Source: Actinoallomurus sp050942425
GTDB lineage: Bacteria; Actinomycetota; Actinomycetes; Streptosporangiales; Streptosporangiaceae
Direction: 5' to 3'
NCBI RefSeq assembly: GCF_050942425.1
Contig: NZ_CP192063.1
Location: forward strand, 5,952,001 to 6,016,000
DNA: 64,000 bases
Part shown: positions 50,575 through 58,941 of the stretch, piece after piece
Position numbering within the stretch: the stretch's first letter is position 1
Layout of the letters: each line of letters starts with the position of its first letter
Program-made: the position numbers and the translations under genes
The notes under the pieces: generated by a model
Database searches by the model: none
Seen by the model: the letters and a program-made list of their open reading frames with translations, nothing else
What the model was told of the DNA's origin: nothing

Positions 50575-51777
50575 ATGACGACCTTCGATACCGACTTCTG
50601 CGTCGTCGGCGGCGGTCCCGGTGGGCTGGCGCTGGCCTTGATGCTCGTACGCTCCGGGGCGCGGGTGGTGGTGGTCGAGCGTTCGGCCTCGATGAACCGC
50701 GAGTACCGGGGTGAGATCCTGCAGCCGGGCGGGCAGATGCTGCTCGACCAGCTCGGTGTGCTGGCCGGGGCCAGGCGGCGTGGCTGTCATGTGCACGGGC
50801 GGTTCCGGCTGGCGGAGAAGGGCCGGTCGCTGCTCGACATCGACTACCGGCGGCTGGCGGCGCCGTACGACCATCTGCTGAGCATCCCGCAGCGGCATGT
50901 GCTGGAGGAGCTGCTGGACCAGTGCCGCGCGTACGCCGGGTTCCGGTATCTCGGGGGTGCGAAGGCGGCCGAGCTGGTCCAGGAGAACGGCGCGGTGCGG
51001 GGCGTGCGGGCGGGTGAGCACGAAGTGCGGGCCGGGTGTGTGATCGGCGCGGACGGCCGGTTCTCCAAGGTGCGCCGGCTCGCCGGCATCGAGGGTGACC
51101 GGATCGACGTGTTCGACTTCGACGTGCTGTGGTGCAAGCTGCCCGATCCGGACCCGGAGCCGGGAGTGCCCGATGTGCGGATCTTCCGGGACGGCGGCAA
51201 CCCCGTCATCGTGTACCGGTCCTGGCCGGACAGCGTGCAGATCGGCTGGACGCTGCCGCACCGGGGGTACCGCGAGATCGCGGCGCGGGGGTTCGCGCAC
51301 GTGAAGCGGGAGATCATGCGGTCGGTGCCGCCGTACGCGGGGCTGATCGAGCGGGAGCTGACGGGCATGCGGCAGCTGAGCCTGCTGGACGTGTTCGCCG
51401 GGAGCGCCCGGGAGTGGACCCGTGAGGGGCTGGTGCTGATCGGGGACAGCGCGCATACGCACAGTCCGCTGGGCGCGCAGGGCATCAACCTGGCGTTGCA
51501 GGACGCGGCGCTGCTGCATCCGGTGCTGGTCGGCTCGGCCGGCCGGGCGGGGCTGCGGGAGTACGAGAGGGCGCGTCGCGCCGACATCGACACCGTGATG
51601 CGGCTCCAGGTGATGCAGGCCAAGGGGATGCTCGCGGGGCGTGGCCCGGCGGCGTGGCTGCGGCCGAAGGCGGCGGGGTTGATCAATCGGACGCCGATCG
51701 GCGACAAGATCCTCCGTCGGATCGCCTACGGCCCTCGTCCGATCAGTGTCCGGTCCGACCTGTTCGTCAGCAACTGA
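50575..51777 (+). CDS. Class A FAD-dependent monooxygenase
   Basis: A 400-residue flavoprotein with G-G-G-P-G-G at residues 12-17, the G-A-D-G-R-F motif and G-D-S-A-H-T-H-S-P-L-G-A-Q-G for FAD pyrophosphate binding. Related enzymes hydroxylate aromatic rings or epoxidise polyketide intermediates. GAGGGGGA precedes the ATG. It is the second gene of the SDR-monooxygenase-cyclase operon, 11 bases after the SDR. Confidence 0.9.
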   Translation: MTTFDTDFCVVGGGPGGLALALMLVRSGARVVVVERSASMNREYRGEILQPGGQMLLDQLGVLAGARRRGCHVHGRFRLAEKGRSLLDIDYRRLAAPYDHLLSIPQRHVLEELLDQCRAYAGFRYLGGAKAAELVQENGAVRGVRAGEHEVRAGCVIGADGRFSKVRRLAGIEGDRIDVFDFDVLWCKLPDPDPEPGVPDVRIFRDGGNPVIVYRSWPDSVQIGWTLPHRGYREIAARGFAHVKREIMRSVPPYAGLIERELTGMRQLSLLDVFAGSAREWTREGLVLIGDSAHTHSPLGAQGINLALQDAALLHPVLVGSAGRAGLREYERARRADIDTVMRLQVMQAKGMLAGRGPAAWLRPKAAGLINRTPIGDKILRRIAYGPRPISVRSDLFVSN

Positions 51778-51789
51778 GGAGTGCACGCC

Positions 51790-52560
51790 ATGCGTTTGAT
51801 CGATCTTTCGTCGCCGGTGGACGCGTCCGCGTGGGAGCCGGAGCCGGTCTCCCATGTGGTGACGGATCCGGCGGAGGGCGCCCGGCACATGAGTGCGGAG
51901 ATGCGGGAGCATTTCGGGATCGAGTTCGATCCGGGTGTCCTGCCGGACGGGGAGTTGTTGTCGATCGACACGCTCACGTTGACGTCGCACACGGGGACGC
52001 ACATCGACGCGCCGTCGCATTACGGGTCGAAGGCGTCGTACGGGGTGCCGCGCAACATCGATGAGATGCCGCTGGAGTGGTTTCACCGGCCGGCGATGGT
52101 GCTGGATCTGACGGGTGCGGGGCGGGGCGCGGTGGGGGCGGCGTACCTGGAGAAGGAGCTGGCGCGGGTGGGCCGTGAGCCGGATCCGCTGGACATCGTG
52201 CTGCTGCATACGGGGGCCGACGAGCTGGCGGGCACGCCGGGGTTCTTCACCGACTTCACGGGCCTGGACGGCCCGGCCGTGCATCTGCTGCTGGACTACG
52301 GCGTCCGGGTGATCGGCACGGACGCGTTCAGCCTGGACGCGCCGTTCACCGACATGATCGGGCGGTATCAGGAGACGGGTGACCGGTCGGTGCTGTGGCC
52401 GGCGCATTTCGTGGGCAGGGAGCGTGAGTTCTGCCAGATCGAGCGGCTGGCGAACCTGGGTTCGCTGCCGTCGGTGGGTTTCACGGTGAGCTGTTTCCCG
52501 GTGAAGATCGCCGGAGCGGGGGCGGGCTGGACGCGTGCGGTCGCGCTGCTGGAGGACTGA
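51790..52560 (+). CDS. PF04199-type cyclase (polyketide cyclase/kynurenine formamidase-like)
   Basis: A 256-residue metal-dependent enzyme of the 'cyclase family': S-H-T-G-T-H-I-D-A-P-S-H at residues 66-77 supplies the metal-binding His67, His71, Asp73 and His77. Related proteins include kynurenine formamidase and some aromatic polyketide cyclases. GAGGAG precedes the ATG at 51790. Its location after two oxidative genes argues for a late ring-forming or lactone-cleaving step, but this is inference. Confidence 0.88.
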   Translation: MRLIDLSSPVDASAWEPEPVSHVVTDPAEGARHMSAEMREHFGIEFDPGVLPDGELLSIDTLTLTSHTGTHIDAPSHYGSKASYGVPRNIDEMPLEWFHRPAMVLDLTGAGRGAVGAAYLEKELARVGREPDPLDIVLLHTGADELAGTPGFFTDFTGLDGPAVHLLLDYGVRVIGTDAFSLDAPFTDMIGRYQETGDRSVLWPAHFVGREREFCQIERLANLGSLPSVGFTVSCFPVKIAGAGAGWTRAVALLED

Positions 52561-52580
52561 CCCGCTCGAGCCCGCGGCCC

Positions 52581-52605
52581 GCCGCCCACCGGTCCGGTGG
52601 GCGGC
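52581..52605. terminator. Bidirectional terminator
   Basis: GCCGCCCACCGG (52581-52592) and CCGGTGGGCGGC (52594-52605) form a 12-base inverted repeat between the converging cyclase and acyl-CoA ligase genes. Confidence 0.75.
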
Positions 52606-52614
52606 GTGCCGTGG

Positions 52615-54054
52615 TCATGCCCGCAGGTCGCGGCGTACGACCTTGCCGCTCGGTGAGCGGGGTATGGCCGGTACCGCGGTGATGCGGTGGATCCGCTCGT
52701 AGTAGGGAACGCGGTCGTTGACGAACGCCGCGATGTCGGCGGCGTCGGCTGCAGGGTCGGCCAGGACGACGAGGGCGTGGGCGACCGCGCCGCTGTGCTC
52801 ATGCGGGTGGTCGAAGACGACGCAGTCGCGTACGGCGGGGTGGCGTGCGGCGACCCGTTCGATCTCGGCGGGTGAGACGAGCCAGTTGTCGCATTTGAAG
52901 GTGTCCTTGAGCCGGTCGACGAGGAACAGGTGACCGTCGGGGTCGACCCGGCCGAGGTCGCCGGTGGAGAACCAGCCGTCTTCGTCGACGCCGGTGTCGC
53001 CGCCGAGGTAGCCGAGCATCAGCTGCGGGCCGCGCAGCTGGATCTCCCCCTTCTCCCCCGCTGCCAGGGCCTCGCGGCTGTCGACGTCGACGATGCGGCA
53101 CTCGGTGCCGGGGACCGCCGGCCCGACCGAGCCGGGTTTGGGCCGCTGCGGCGGGTCGCTGTGGGTGAGCGGGGACGTCTCGGCGAGGCCGTATCCCTGG
53201 ACGACGGGGACGCCGAAGTGGCGTGACAGGGCCGTCGCGGCCGGGACGGGCAGCGCCGATCCGCCGGAGAAGACCGCGGTGACCGTGTCGAAGGCCAGGT
53301 CGCCGGGGTCCTGGGCGAGCTTGGAGAGCCGTACGGGGAGGCTGTAGTAGTGGGTCGCGTGGTACCGGTTGGCCATGGCGACCGCCGACGCCGGGTCGGG
53401 TGCGGCGCACAGCACCTGGGTGGCGGCCGCGGCCAGCGCGGAGTTCAGGTGCATCGGGTGGTAGTTGGGCAGGTGGTTGAGCGTCACCGCGCCGGGGCCG
53501 AGGCCGTGGGCGCCGGCGATCTGCGCGGCGTTGACGGTGAGGTTGCGGTGGGACAGCCGCACTCCCTTGGGCGGTCCCGTGGTGCCGCTGGTGAACTGCA
53601 GGCAGGCGACGTCGTCGAGGCCCGGTTCGTGGCCAGGCGCGTGGGGGGCGCGGCGCAGTTCGGCGGAGCCGGTGGGCAGCAGCAGGTCCAGGGGCGGCAT
53701 CCGGTCGTGCAGGTGCGGTGGGGCCAGCACGGCGCGGGCGCCCGACAGCGCCAGGACGTGCTGCAGGGTCTCGGCGCGCAGCAGGGGGTTGACGACGGCG
53801 ACGACGTGGCCGGCGCGGACGATGCCGTAGTAGGCGATGGCGAAGTCCGGGTCGAGGGTGGAGACGAGTGCGACGACCGCGCCGGGCGGGCCGAGCAGGT
53901 CGTGTAGCGCCGCGGCGCAGCGGGTGACGGCCTCGTCCAGTTCGGCGAAGGTGAGGCTGCGGTCGCCGGCGCGGATCGCGGTGCGGTCCGGGGCGGTGCG
54001 GGCGGCGGTACGGGGCAGCGCGTCGAGTGGTGTCGGGGACGGTGGTTCGGGCAT
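52615..54054 (-). CDS. Acyl-CoA/aryl-CoA ligase (AMP-binding enzyme)
   Basis: A 479-residue adenylate-forming enzyme: P-loop T-S-G-T-T-G-P-P-K-G (about 155-165), the Y-G-L-A-E-T-S adenine site, S-T-G-D-L-G-R, and the Lys in S-P-S-G-K-V-V-R-R-D near the end. It activates an organic acid as CoA or ACP thioester, perhaps a starter unit or side-chain acid. It is transcribed opposite to its neighbours; the 105 bases to the divergent monooxygenase contain a SARP-type repeat whose orientation serves the other gene. Confidence 0.9.
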   Translation of the reverse strand: MPEPPSPTPLDALPRTAARTAPDRTAIRAGDRSLTFAELDEAVTRCAAALHDLLGPPGAVVALVSTLDPDFAIAYYGIVRAGHVVAVVNPLLRAETLQHVLALSGARAVLAPPHLHDRMPPLDLLLPTGSAELRRAPHAPGHEPGLDDVACLQFTSGTTGPPKGVRLSHRNLTVNAAQIAGAHGLGPGAVTLNHLPNYHPMHLNSALAAAATQVLCAAPDPASAVAMANRYHATHYYSLPVRLSKLAQDPGDLAFDTVTAVFSGGSALPVPAATALSRHFGVPVVQGYGLAETSPLTHSDPPQRPKPGSVGPAVPGTECRIVDVDSREALAAGEKGEIQLRGPQLMLGYLGGDTGVDEDGWFSTGDLGRVDPDGHLFLVDRLKDTFKCDNWLVSPAEIERVAARHPAVRDCVVFDHPHEHSGAVAHALVVLADPAADAADIAAFVNDRVPYYERIHRITAVPAIPRSPSGKVVRRDLRA

Positions 54055-54108
54055 GCGGTTCGCTCCTCGGGTCGGGGTTTCGTTGTACGGCGGGGCGCTC
54101 GCGTCGGC

Positions 54109-54152
54109 TTCGAAGGGCCTGCGAGGTCGCCTTGAGCCGCCCCGCCGATGCT
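54109..54152 (+). promoter_or_regulatory. SARP-type promoter B (monooxygenase operon)
   Basis: Three heptamers TTCGAAG, TGCGAGG and CTTGAGC with an 11-base period (54109, 54120, 54131) are followed by nine bases and GATGCT (54147-54152). The ATG at 54159 is six bases further, so translation is probably leaderless, as at promoter A. Confidence 0.65.
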
Positions 54153-54158
54153 GAGGCG

Positions 54159-55787
54159 ATGAACAGTGATTCGCGGGTGCTGGTGGTGGGGGCCGGCCCG
54201 GTCGGGCTGACCCTGGCGCATGAGCTGACGCGGCACGGGGTCGGTGTGCGCGTCGTGGACGCGGCGGCCGGTCCGAGCGCGACGAGCCGGGCGGTGGCGA
54301 CGCACGCCCGGTCGCTGGAGATCTATGACCAGATGGGCGTCGTTGACGAGCTGCTGGAGCGTGGCCGTCGCATGCGGGCGTTCAGCATGCACCGGCGCGG
54401 GCACCGGCTGGTCCGGATGGGCGCGGACTATGGTGCGCTGCCGACCCGGTATCCGATGACGCTGCTGGTGGAGCAGGCCACCACCGAAGAGGTGCTGCGC
54501 GGTGCCCTGGCCCGGCTCGGTGTGCGGGTCGAGTGGGGTGTGCGGCTGACCGGGTTCGAGCAGGACGCCGACGGTGTCACCGCCGCGCTGGAGGACTCCG
54601 GCGGCCGTGCCGAGCGGGTTCGCGTGCCCTGGCTGGTCGGCTGCGACGGCGGGCACAGCCTGGTGCGCAAGCGGCTCGGGCTGCGGCTGCTGGGCGATTC
54701 CAGCGAGACGTGGCTGATCGCGGACGCGATGGTCGACATGGACGTTCCCCAGGACAGCATTCACTGGGTCCAGGTGGAGCGCGGGACGGTGATGGCCGTG
54801 CCGCTCCCGGCGACGGGCAAGTGGCGGCTGCTGGACACCGTGGACGTGGGGTACTCCGGTGACGCCCGTGAGGTCGCCGCGCGGTTCTCCCGCAAGCTCG
54901 CGAAGGGGTTCGGGGTGCCGGTCCGGGTGCACGAGCCGCTGTGGGTGTCGGTGTTCACGATTCAGCAGCGGATGATCGAGCGGATGGGCGTGGGCCGGTG
55001 CTTCGTCGCCGGGGACGCGGCGCACGTGCACAGTCCGGCGTCGGGTCAGGGCATGAACACCGGTGTCCAGGACGCGTTCAACCTCGCCTGGAAGCTGGCG
55101 ATGGTGGAGCGGGGGCAGGCCGGCCGGGAGCTGCTCGAGAGTTACTCGGCCGAGCGTGTGCCGGTCGGTGCGACGCTCCTGCGCTCGACGCGTACCGCGA
55201 CCGCGCTGGTGGCGTTGAAGAGCGTGCTGTCCGCTGCGGTGCTGCCGGCGGTGTTCGCGGTGGTGCGCAACGCGCCGCCGCTGCGCCGCCGGATCGAACG
55301 CAAGATCATGGCGGCGATGTCGGGGCTTTCGCTGGCGTACGAGGACGGTCCCCTGACGTTGCCGGGCCCGGGTGGGGCGGTGGGTCCTGAGCCGCGTCCG
55401 GGGCAGCGGGTCGCGCGGGTGACCGGTGAGGAGGTCGCCCGCTCCCCCGGGTGGGAGGCGCTGGTCACGGAGCTGCGTGATCCGCGCTGGACGCTGCTGG
55501 TCTTCGGGGACGGGCCGGTGGCGCGTCCGGCGGAGTCGGAGTGGTTGTCGGTGCGGGTCGTGGATGAGGACCTGCCGGACCCGGAGGGGCGGCTGCGCCG
55601 TGGTCTGGGCGTCTCCGGGGAGGGCTGGCTGCTGATCCGCCCCGACGGTCATGTGGCCGCGCGAGGCGAGGGCCTCGGCGCGTTGGATCGCACGCCGGCC
55701 TTCGGCTGGTGGCGTTCGCGTGATGAATCTGAGGAACCTGCGGCCGGAGCGCCGCGGACACAGGAGGAGGAAGCATGGCAACGGTGA
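54159..55787 (+). CDS. Aromatic polyketide FAD hydroxylase (PgaE/RdmE-like)
   Basis: A 542-residue flavin monooxygenase with G-A-G-P-V-G at residues 10-15, the G-C-D-G-G-H-S motif and G-D-A-A-H-V-H-S-P-A-S-G-Q-G-M-N for FAD, and a C-terminal thioredoxin-like domain from about 400. This architecture is typical of hydroxylases in angucycline and anthracycline clusters (RdmE, PgaE, OxyS families). Its 3' end overlaps the ABM gene by 13 bases. Confidence 0.92.
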   Translation: MNSDSRVLVVGAGPVGLTLAHELTRHGVGVRVVDAAAGPSATSRAVATHARSLEIYDQMGVVDELLERGRRMRAFSMHRRGHRLVRMGADYGALPTRYPMTLLVEQATTEEVLRGALARLGVRVEWGVRLTGFEQDADGVTAALEDSGGRAERVRVPWLVGCDGGHSLVRKRLGLRLLGDSSETWLIADAMVDMDVPQDSIHWVQVERGTVMAVPLPATGKWRLLDTVDVGYSGDAREVAARFSRKLAKGFGVPVRVHEPLWVSVFTIQQRMIERMGVGRCFVAGDAAHVHSPASGQGMNTGVQDAFNLAWKLAMVERGQAGRELLESYSAERVPVGATLLRSTRTATALVALKSVLSAAVLPAVFAVVRNAPPLRRRIERKIMAAMSGLSLAYEDGPLTLPGPGGAVGPEPRPGQRVARVTGEEVARSPGWEALVTELRDPRWTLLVFGDGPVARPAESEWLSVRVVDEDLPDPEGRLRRGLGVSGEGWLLIRPDGHVAARGEGLGALDRTPAFGWWRSRDESEEPAAGAPRTQEEEAWQR

Positions 55788-56056
55788 TCAATCGGCTGAA
55801 GGTGACCGGCGACCGGGAGAAGTTCGAGGAGATCCTGTCGGGGATCACCGCCTACATGAAGAGCCAGCCGGGGTACCTCGGTCACGAGCTGTTCCGGTCC
55901 ACGGACGGCGGCGACACCTACATCGAGATCGCGCGCTGGTCGGACGCCGGCGCCCACCGCAAGGCGATGGAGGGTGCGGGCTTCTGGGAGCGGGTGCGGG
56001 AGCTCACCGCGCACGCCAGCGCCGAGCCCGGCCTGTTCGAACCGGTTGGTGATTGA
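55775..56056 (+). CDS. ABM-fold monooxygenase/heme-degrading-like protein
   Basis: A 93-residue single-domain ABM protein (V-T-G-D-R-E-K-F-E-E-I-L, Y-L-G-H-E-L-F-R-S-T-D, I-E-I-A-R-W-S-D-A). Such cofactor-free dimeric proteins oxidise anthrones to quinones or degrade haem. The AGGAGGA inside the preceding gene is its ribosome site, and the overlap implies translational coupling to the hydroxylase. Confidence 0.85.
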   Translation: MATVINRLKVTGDREKFEEILSGITAYMKSQPGYLGHELFRSTDGGDTYIEIARWSDAGAHRKAMEGAGFWERVRELTAHASAEPGLFEPVGD

Positions 56057-56080
56057 GCGGTCGACGGCTCCCCTGCGATG

Positions 56081-56109
56081 AGAAGGCCGGCCCTGTGGGC
56101 CGGCCTTCT
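56081..56109. terminator. Intrinsic terminator after ABM gene
   Basis: AGAAGGCCGGCCC (56081-56093) and its exact complement (56097-56109) form a 13-base stem with a TGT loop, 24 bases after the ABM stop codon. Confidence 0.85.
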
Positions 56110-56372
56110 GCGCGTCGCCTGAGCCCGGCCCATGGGCGGCGGACGCCCGTACCTCGCGGGGCGGGTCGGCGCCGGGGCACGCGTCGTCCGGGCGGCGGAT
56201 CGGCCGCGGGGCCGCCGGGCCGGGAGGACGGCAGGTGTAGCGGCTGCCGGAGGCCGTCGCGCCACCGGCGGTGCACCGTCCGCCCGCCTGGCGGCGGGAC
56301 CGGTGTGGCGGCGGGCGCTGGATACCGGGCGTCCCCGCCGGCTCGAGCGCGGCGCCGCGGGCGGGAACGCGG
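56110..56372. other. Intergenic region without a recognisable gene
   Basis: This extremely GC-rich stretch contains only shadow frames, with no start, ribosome site or family resemblance. Confidence 0.4.
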
Positions 56373-56405
56373 ATGGCCGGCCGCGCCGGAGGGCGGGCCG
56401 GCCAT
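56373..56405. terminator. Hairpin after the double-ABM gene
   Basis: ATGGCCGGCC (56373-56382) pairs with GGCCGGCCAT (56396-56405) around a 13-base loop, 12 bases beyond the stop of the minus-strand gene at 56417. Confidence 0.6.
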
Positions 56406-56416
56406 GGCCGGGAGGG

Positions 56417-57052
56417 TCAGGCGGTGGGCGCCAGTGCGGCGCCGATGCCGCTGTCCAGGCGGCGGTACTCGTCGGTGTCGGCGGCGGCCGGTGAGACCTC
56501 CAGGGCCGCCGGGGTGTCGCGCCACCAGATGATGCCCAGGTGCGCGTCGATCCCCGAGGAGGGTCCGACGAGGTCCGGGGAGGCGTGGGCGAGCTGGTAG
56601 GCCAGGGCTCCGCCGGCCTGCTCGGCCTCGGCGGCGAAGGACCGCTCGAACGCCTCGGCGGTCACGTCCTCGGGGAGGTCGTACCTGCTGAGCGTCACGA
56701 CGGGGTGCTGGTCGCCCTGCCAGCCGCCGGTGGCGCCGGCCACCACGACGCCGTACACGCGGTCCAGGGTGGCCAGGCCGAAGAACCTGGTGCCGATCTC
56801 CCGGAAGAAGTCCGGGTCGCTCATCATCGCCTGTTTGGCCGCGGCGTCGCGCCACCAGGTCAGCAGCAGGTAGCCGTCGGGCCTGCGGGTCGAGCCGAGC
56901 AGTTCGGCGCCGAGCGCCCCGTCGTGGCGGGCGACGACGTCCTTGTAGCCGCCGAACGCCTCCTCGAACGCCGCGCCGTTGTCCTTGTGGTTGGGTTTGA
57001 GGGTGAAGCGGGCCACCATCACGACCTGGCCCCCGCCGTTCTTCGCCGTCAT
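56417..57052 (-). CDS. Two-domain ABM-fold protein
   Basis: A 211-residue protein containing two ABM-type halves: M-V-A-R-F-T-L-K-P-N-H to F-F-G-L-A-T (about 12-95) and V-V-T-L-S-R-Y-D to I-I-W-W-R-D-T (about 117-190). In aromatic polyketide clusters double-ABM proteins act as monooxygenases or ring-forming cyclases. The ATG at 57052 has AAAGGTGAT upstream. Promoter C serves it. It is the last-but-one member of the minus-strand group. Confidence 0.85.
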   Translation of the reverse strand: MTAKNGGGQVVMVARFTLKPNHKDNGAAFEEAFGGYKDVVARHDGALGAELLGSTRRPDGYLLLTWWRDAAAKQAMMSDPDFFREIGTRFFGLATLDRVYGVVVAGATGGWQGDQHPVVTLSRYDLPEDVTAEAFERSFAAEAEQAGGALAYQLAHASPDLVGPSSGIDAHLGIIWWRDTPAALEVSPAAADTDEYRRLDSGIGAALAPTA

Positions 57053-57087
57053 ACGATCACCTTTCTTACGGACCGTGGCTGGGCATC

Positions 57088-57120
57088 ATGCTCGTGGCCG
57101 GGGTTCAAGGCCAGGACGAG
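57088..57120 (-). promoter_or_regulatory. SARP-type promoter C (double-ABM gene)
   Basis: On the minus strand CTCGTCC and CTTGAAC are four bases apart, then nine bases and GAGCAT (57093 down to 57088). The start codon follows 35 bases later. It overlaps the last codons of the 57105 gene. Confidence 0.5.
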
Positions 57121-57881
57121 ACCGGCTCGACGGGCGGGCGGCGGCTGTAGGACGGGACGTACCGGTCCAGGACCGTGCGGCAGTAGCCGGGGCCGAAGCC
57201 CATCTGCTCGGCGGCGGGCACGAGGCGGCGCAGTTTGTCGGTGCACACCGGCTGGGTCTCGGCGGTGTCGATGAACTCGTGGGCGGCCTGGACGCCGATG
57301 CGGCCCTCGAGGTGCTCGACGATCTCCTCGATGGGCCGTGCCTCGCCGGAGGCGACGTTGACGACGTCGCGTGAGCGGCCGGTGGCCAGCAGCGCGTCGA
57401 TGATCCGGATGACGTCGCGTACGTCGATCAGGTCGCGTCGCGCGCCCCGGTGGATCCGTACGCGGCCGGAGCGGATCTGCTCGGTGAGGGAGGGCAGCAG
57501 CTGGTGCGCGGGCTGGCGCGGGCCGATGACATGCGCGAGCCGGAGGATGAGGTAGTCGATCCGGGAGGAGGCCAGCACCGCTTCCAAGGCCAGCTTGTGG
57601 CGGCCGTAGGGGGTGGCGGGCAGCACGGGGCCGTCTTCTCGGCCCGGCTCCCCCGGGACCGAGTACATCCCGGCGGCGGCCGTGGAGAAGAACAGCAGCC
57701 GTTCGCCGCTGGCCGCGCAGCGGCGGATCGCCTGGTAGACGAGGGTCGCCTCGCGGTCGAAGTCGCGTCCGGAGGTGTCGTTCGCGGCCGACACGCCCGC
57801 CGCGAGCACGACCACGCCGGGGTGGGCGGGGGCGATCGGCCGCAGGTGCCCGGCGAGGAAGCCGCGTCCGATGATCTCCAT
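57105..57881 (-). CDS. NDP-deoxysugar 4-ketoreductase-like SDR
   Basis: A 258-residue extended-SDR enzyme with a short N-terminal cofactor motif I-G-R-G-F-L-A, catalytic S-T-A-A-A and Y-G-R-H-K, and R-R-D-L-I-D-V-R-D-V typical of sugar-nucleotide epimerases. Short versions of this fold reduce the 4-keto group of TDP-6-deoxysugars. It starts at the base after the stop of the upstream oxidoreductase (TAAATG), so the two are coupled. The sugar is inferred from context with the 3-ketoreductase and the glycosyltransferases. Confidence 0.78.
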   Translation of the reverse strand: MEIIGRGFLAGHLRPIAPAHPGVVVLAAGVSAANDTSGRDFDREATLVYQAIRRCAASGERLLFFSTAAAGMYSVPGEPGREDGPVLPATPYGRHKLALEAVLASSRIDYLILRLAHVIGPRQPAHQLLPSLTEQIRSGRVRIHRGARRDLIDVRDVIRIIDALLATGRSRDVVNVASGEARPIEEIVEHLEGRIGVQAAHEFIDTAETQPVCTDKLRRLVPAAEQMGFGPGYCRTVLDRYVPSYSRRPPVEPVSSWP

Positions 57882-58877
57882 TTATCGTCCCTCCGCCGTG
57901 CGGGCGTCCATCGCCTGGCGGCGTACCTCGCTCTGCAGCCCGGCCTGGCGGAGGATGTCCTCGGCGTGGGAGGTGAAGCCGGTTCCGCTGAGCGCGGTGC
58001 CGGTGAACGCACCGGCGACGGCCGCGAACTGGTCGTCCGGCGGCAGGGTGACCTCCTGGGTCCGGCCGGCCCGTTCGATGCGGAGGACGGGTGCGTGGTC
58101 GGCGGGTGGGGTGAAGGCGCGTTCGAGGCTGATGCGGCCCTCGGTTCCGCTGAGTTCGTAGGCGGAGCGGTAGGCGTTGTCGATGCCGAAGGAGATCTGC
58201 GCGGTGACGCCGGCGGGGCTGCGCAGCAGCGCGGCGCCTTCCAGGTCGACGGTGGTGTCGGGGTCGTGACGAAGGAACGCTCCGATCACCTTCAGCCGGG
58301 GGCCGAGGAACAGCGACGCGGCGCGCAGGGGGTATCCCCCGACGTCGAGGAGCGCGCCGCCGCCGAGGTCGGCGCGGTGGCGGATGTCTCCGGCGGGCAG
58401 GCGTGGGATGGTGAACGCGCCGTAGAACTTACGGGGCTCGCCGATGGCGCCGTCGTCGATGAGGCGCCGTACCGCGGTGTGCTGGGAGTGGTGGACGAAC
58501 ATGTAGTTCTCCATCAGCAGCAGGCCGGCGTCGCGGGCCTGGGCCACCAGCTCCGCCGAGGTGTCCGCGTCGGTGGTCAGCGGCTTCTCGCAGAGGACGT
58601 GCTTGCCGTGGCGGAGGGCCTCGCGGGTCCAGTGGGCGTGCAGGCCGGCCGGGAGCGGCACGTACACCGCGTCGATGTCGTCGCGGGTCAGCAGCGGCCG
58701 GTATCCCTCGACCGCCTCGCAGCCGAACCGGTCGGCGAAGCGCTGTGCCTTGGCGGGGTCGCGGCTGGCCACCGCGACCAGGTGGACCCGGCGTTCGGCG
58801 GCGAGGGCGGGCAGTGTGCGCCGCCACGCGATGTCGGCGCAGCCGAGCACGCCGAAGCGGAGCCTGTCGTTGTTCAT
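57882..58877 (-). CDS. Gfo/Idh/MocA oxidoreductase (deoxysugar 3-ketoreductase type)
   Basis: A 331-residue NAD(P)-dependent oxidoreductase: G-V-L-G-C-A-D-I-A at the start, E-K-P-L at about 97, and H-R-A-D-L-G-G-G-A-L-L-D-V-G-G-Y. In deoxysugar clusters this family (OleW, UrdT, LanT type) reduces the 3-keto group after 2,3-dehydration, giving 2,6-dideoxysugars. No 2,3-dehydratase is in the window. The ATG at 58877 has AAGGTGA upstream and promoter D before it. Confidence 0.83.
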   Translation of the reverse strand: MNNDRLRFGVLGCADIAWRRTLPALAAERRVHLVAVASRDPAKAQRFADRFGCEAVEGYRPLLTRDDIDAVYVPLPAGLHAHWTREALRHGKHVLCEKPLTTDADTSAELVAQARDAGLLLMENYMFVHHSQHTAVRRLIDDGAIGEPRKFYGAFTIPRLPAGDIRHRADLGGGALLDVGGYPLRAASLFLGPRLKVIGAFLRHDPDTTVDLEGAALLRSPAGVTAQISFGIDNAYRSAYELSGTEGRISLERAFTPPADHAPVLRIERAGRTQEVTLPPDDQFAAVAGAFTGTALSGTGFTSHAEDILRQAGLQSEVRRQAMDARTAEGR

Positions 58878-58908
58878 GTCGTCACCTTGGTGTCGTGAGC
58901 GTCGACTC

Positions 58909-58941
58909 ATGATCCGGGTGCGCGCTGGAAGACCGCTCAAG
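58909..58941 (-). promoter_or_regulatory. SARP-type promoter D (deoxysugar genes)
   Basis: On the minus strand CTTGAGC and TTCCAGC are separated by GGTC, then nine bases and GATCAT (58914 down to 58909). The start codon at 58877 is 31 bases further. The first heptamer overlaps the stop of the glycosyltransferase gene at 58937. Confidence 0.65.

Noticed and set aside
54083..54137. SARP-type promoter for the acyl-CoA ligase on the - strand
   Set aside because: The repeats can be read in that direction, but no GANNNT element lies nine bases beyond them, unlike the six accepted sites.
53484..55781. 765-codon open frame on the - strand
   Set aside because: It covers the FAD hydroxylase and part of the acyl-CoA ligase in the wrong frame and resembles nothing.
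56110..56416. Possible gene between the ABM terminator and the double-ABM gene
   Set aside because: Frames lack start signals and family resemblance; two terminator hairpins bound the region.
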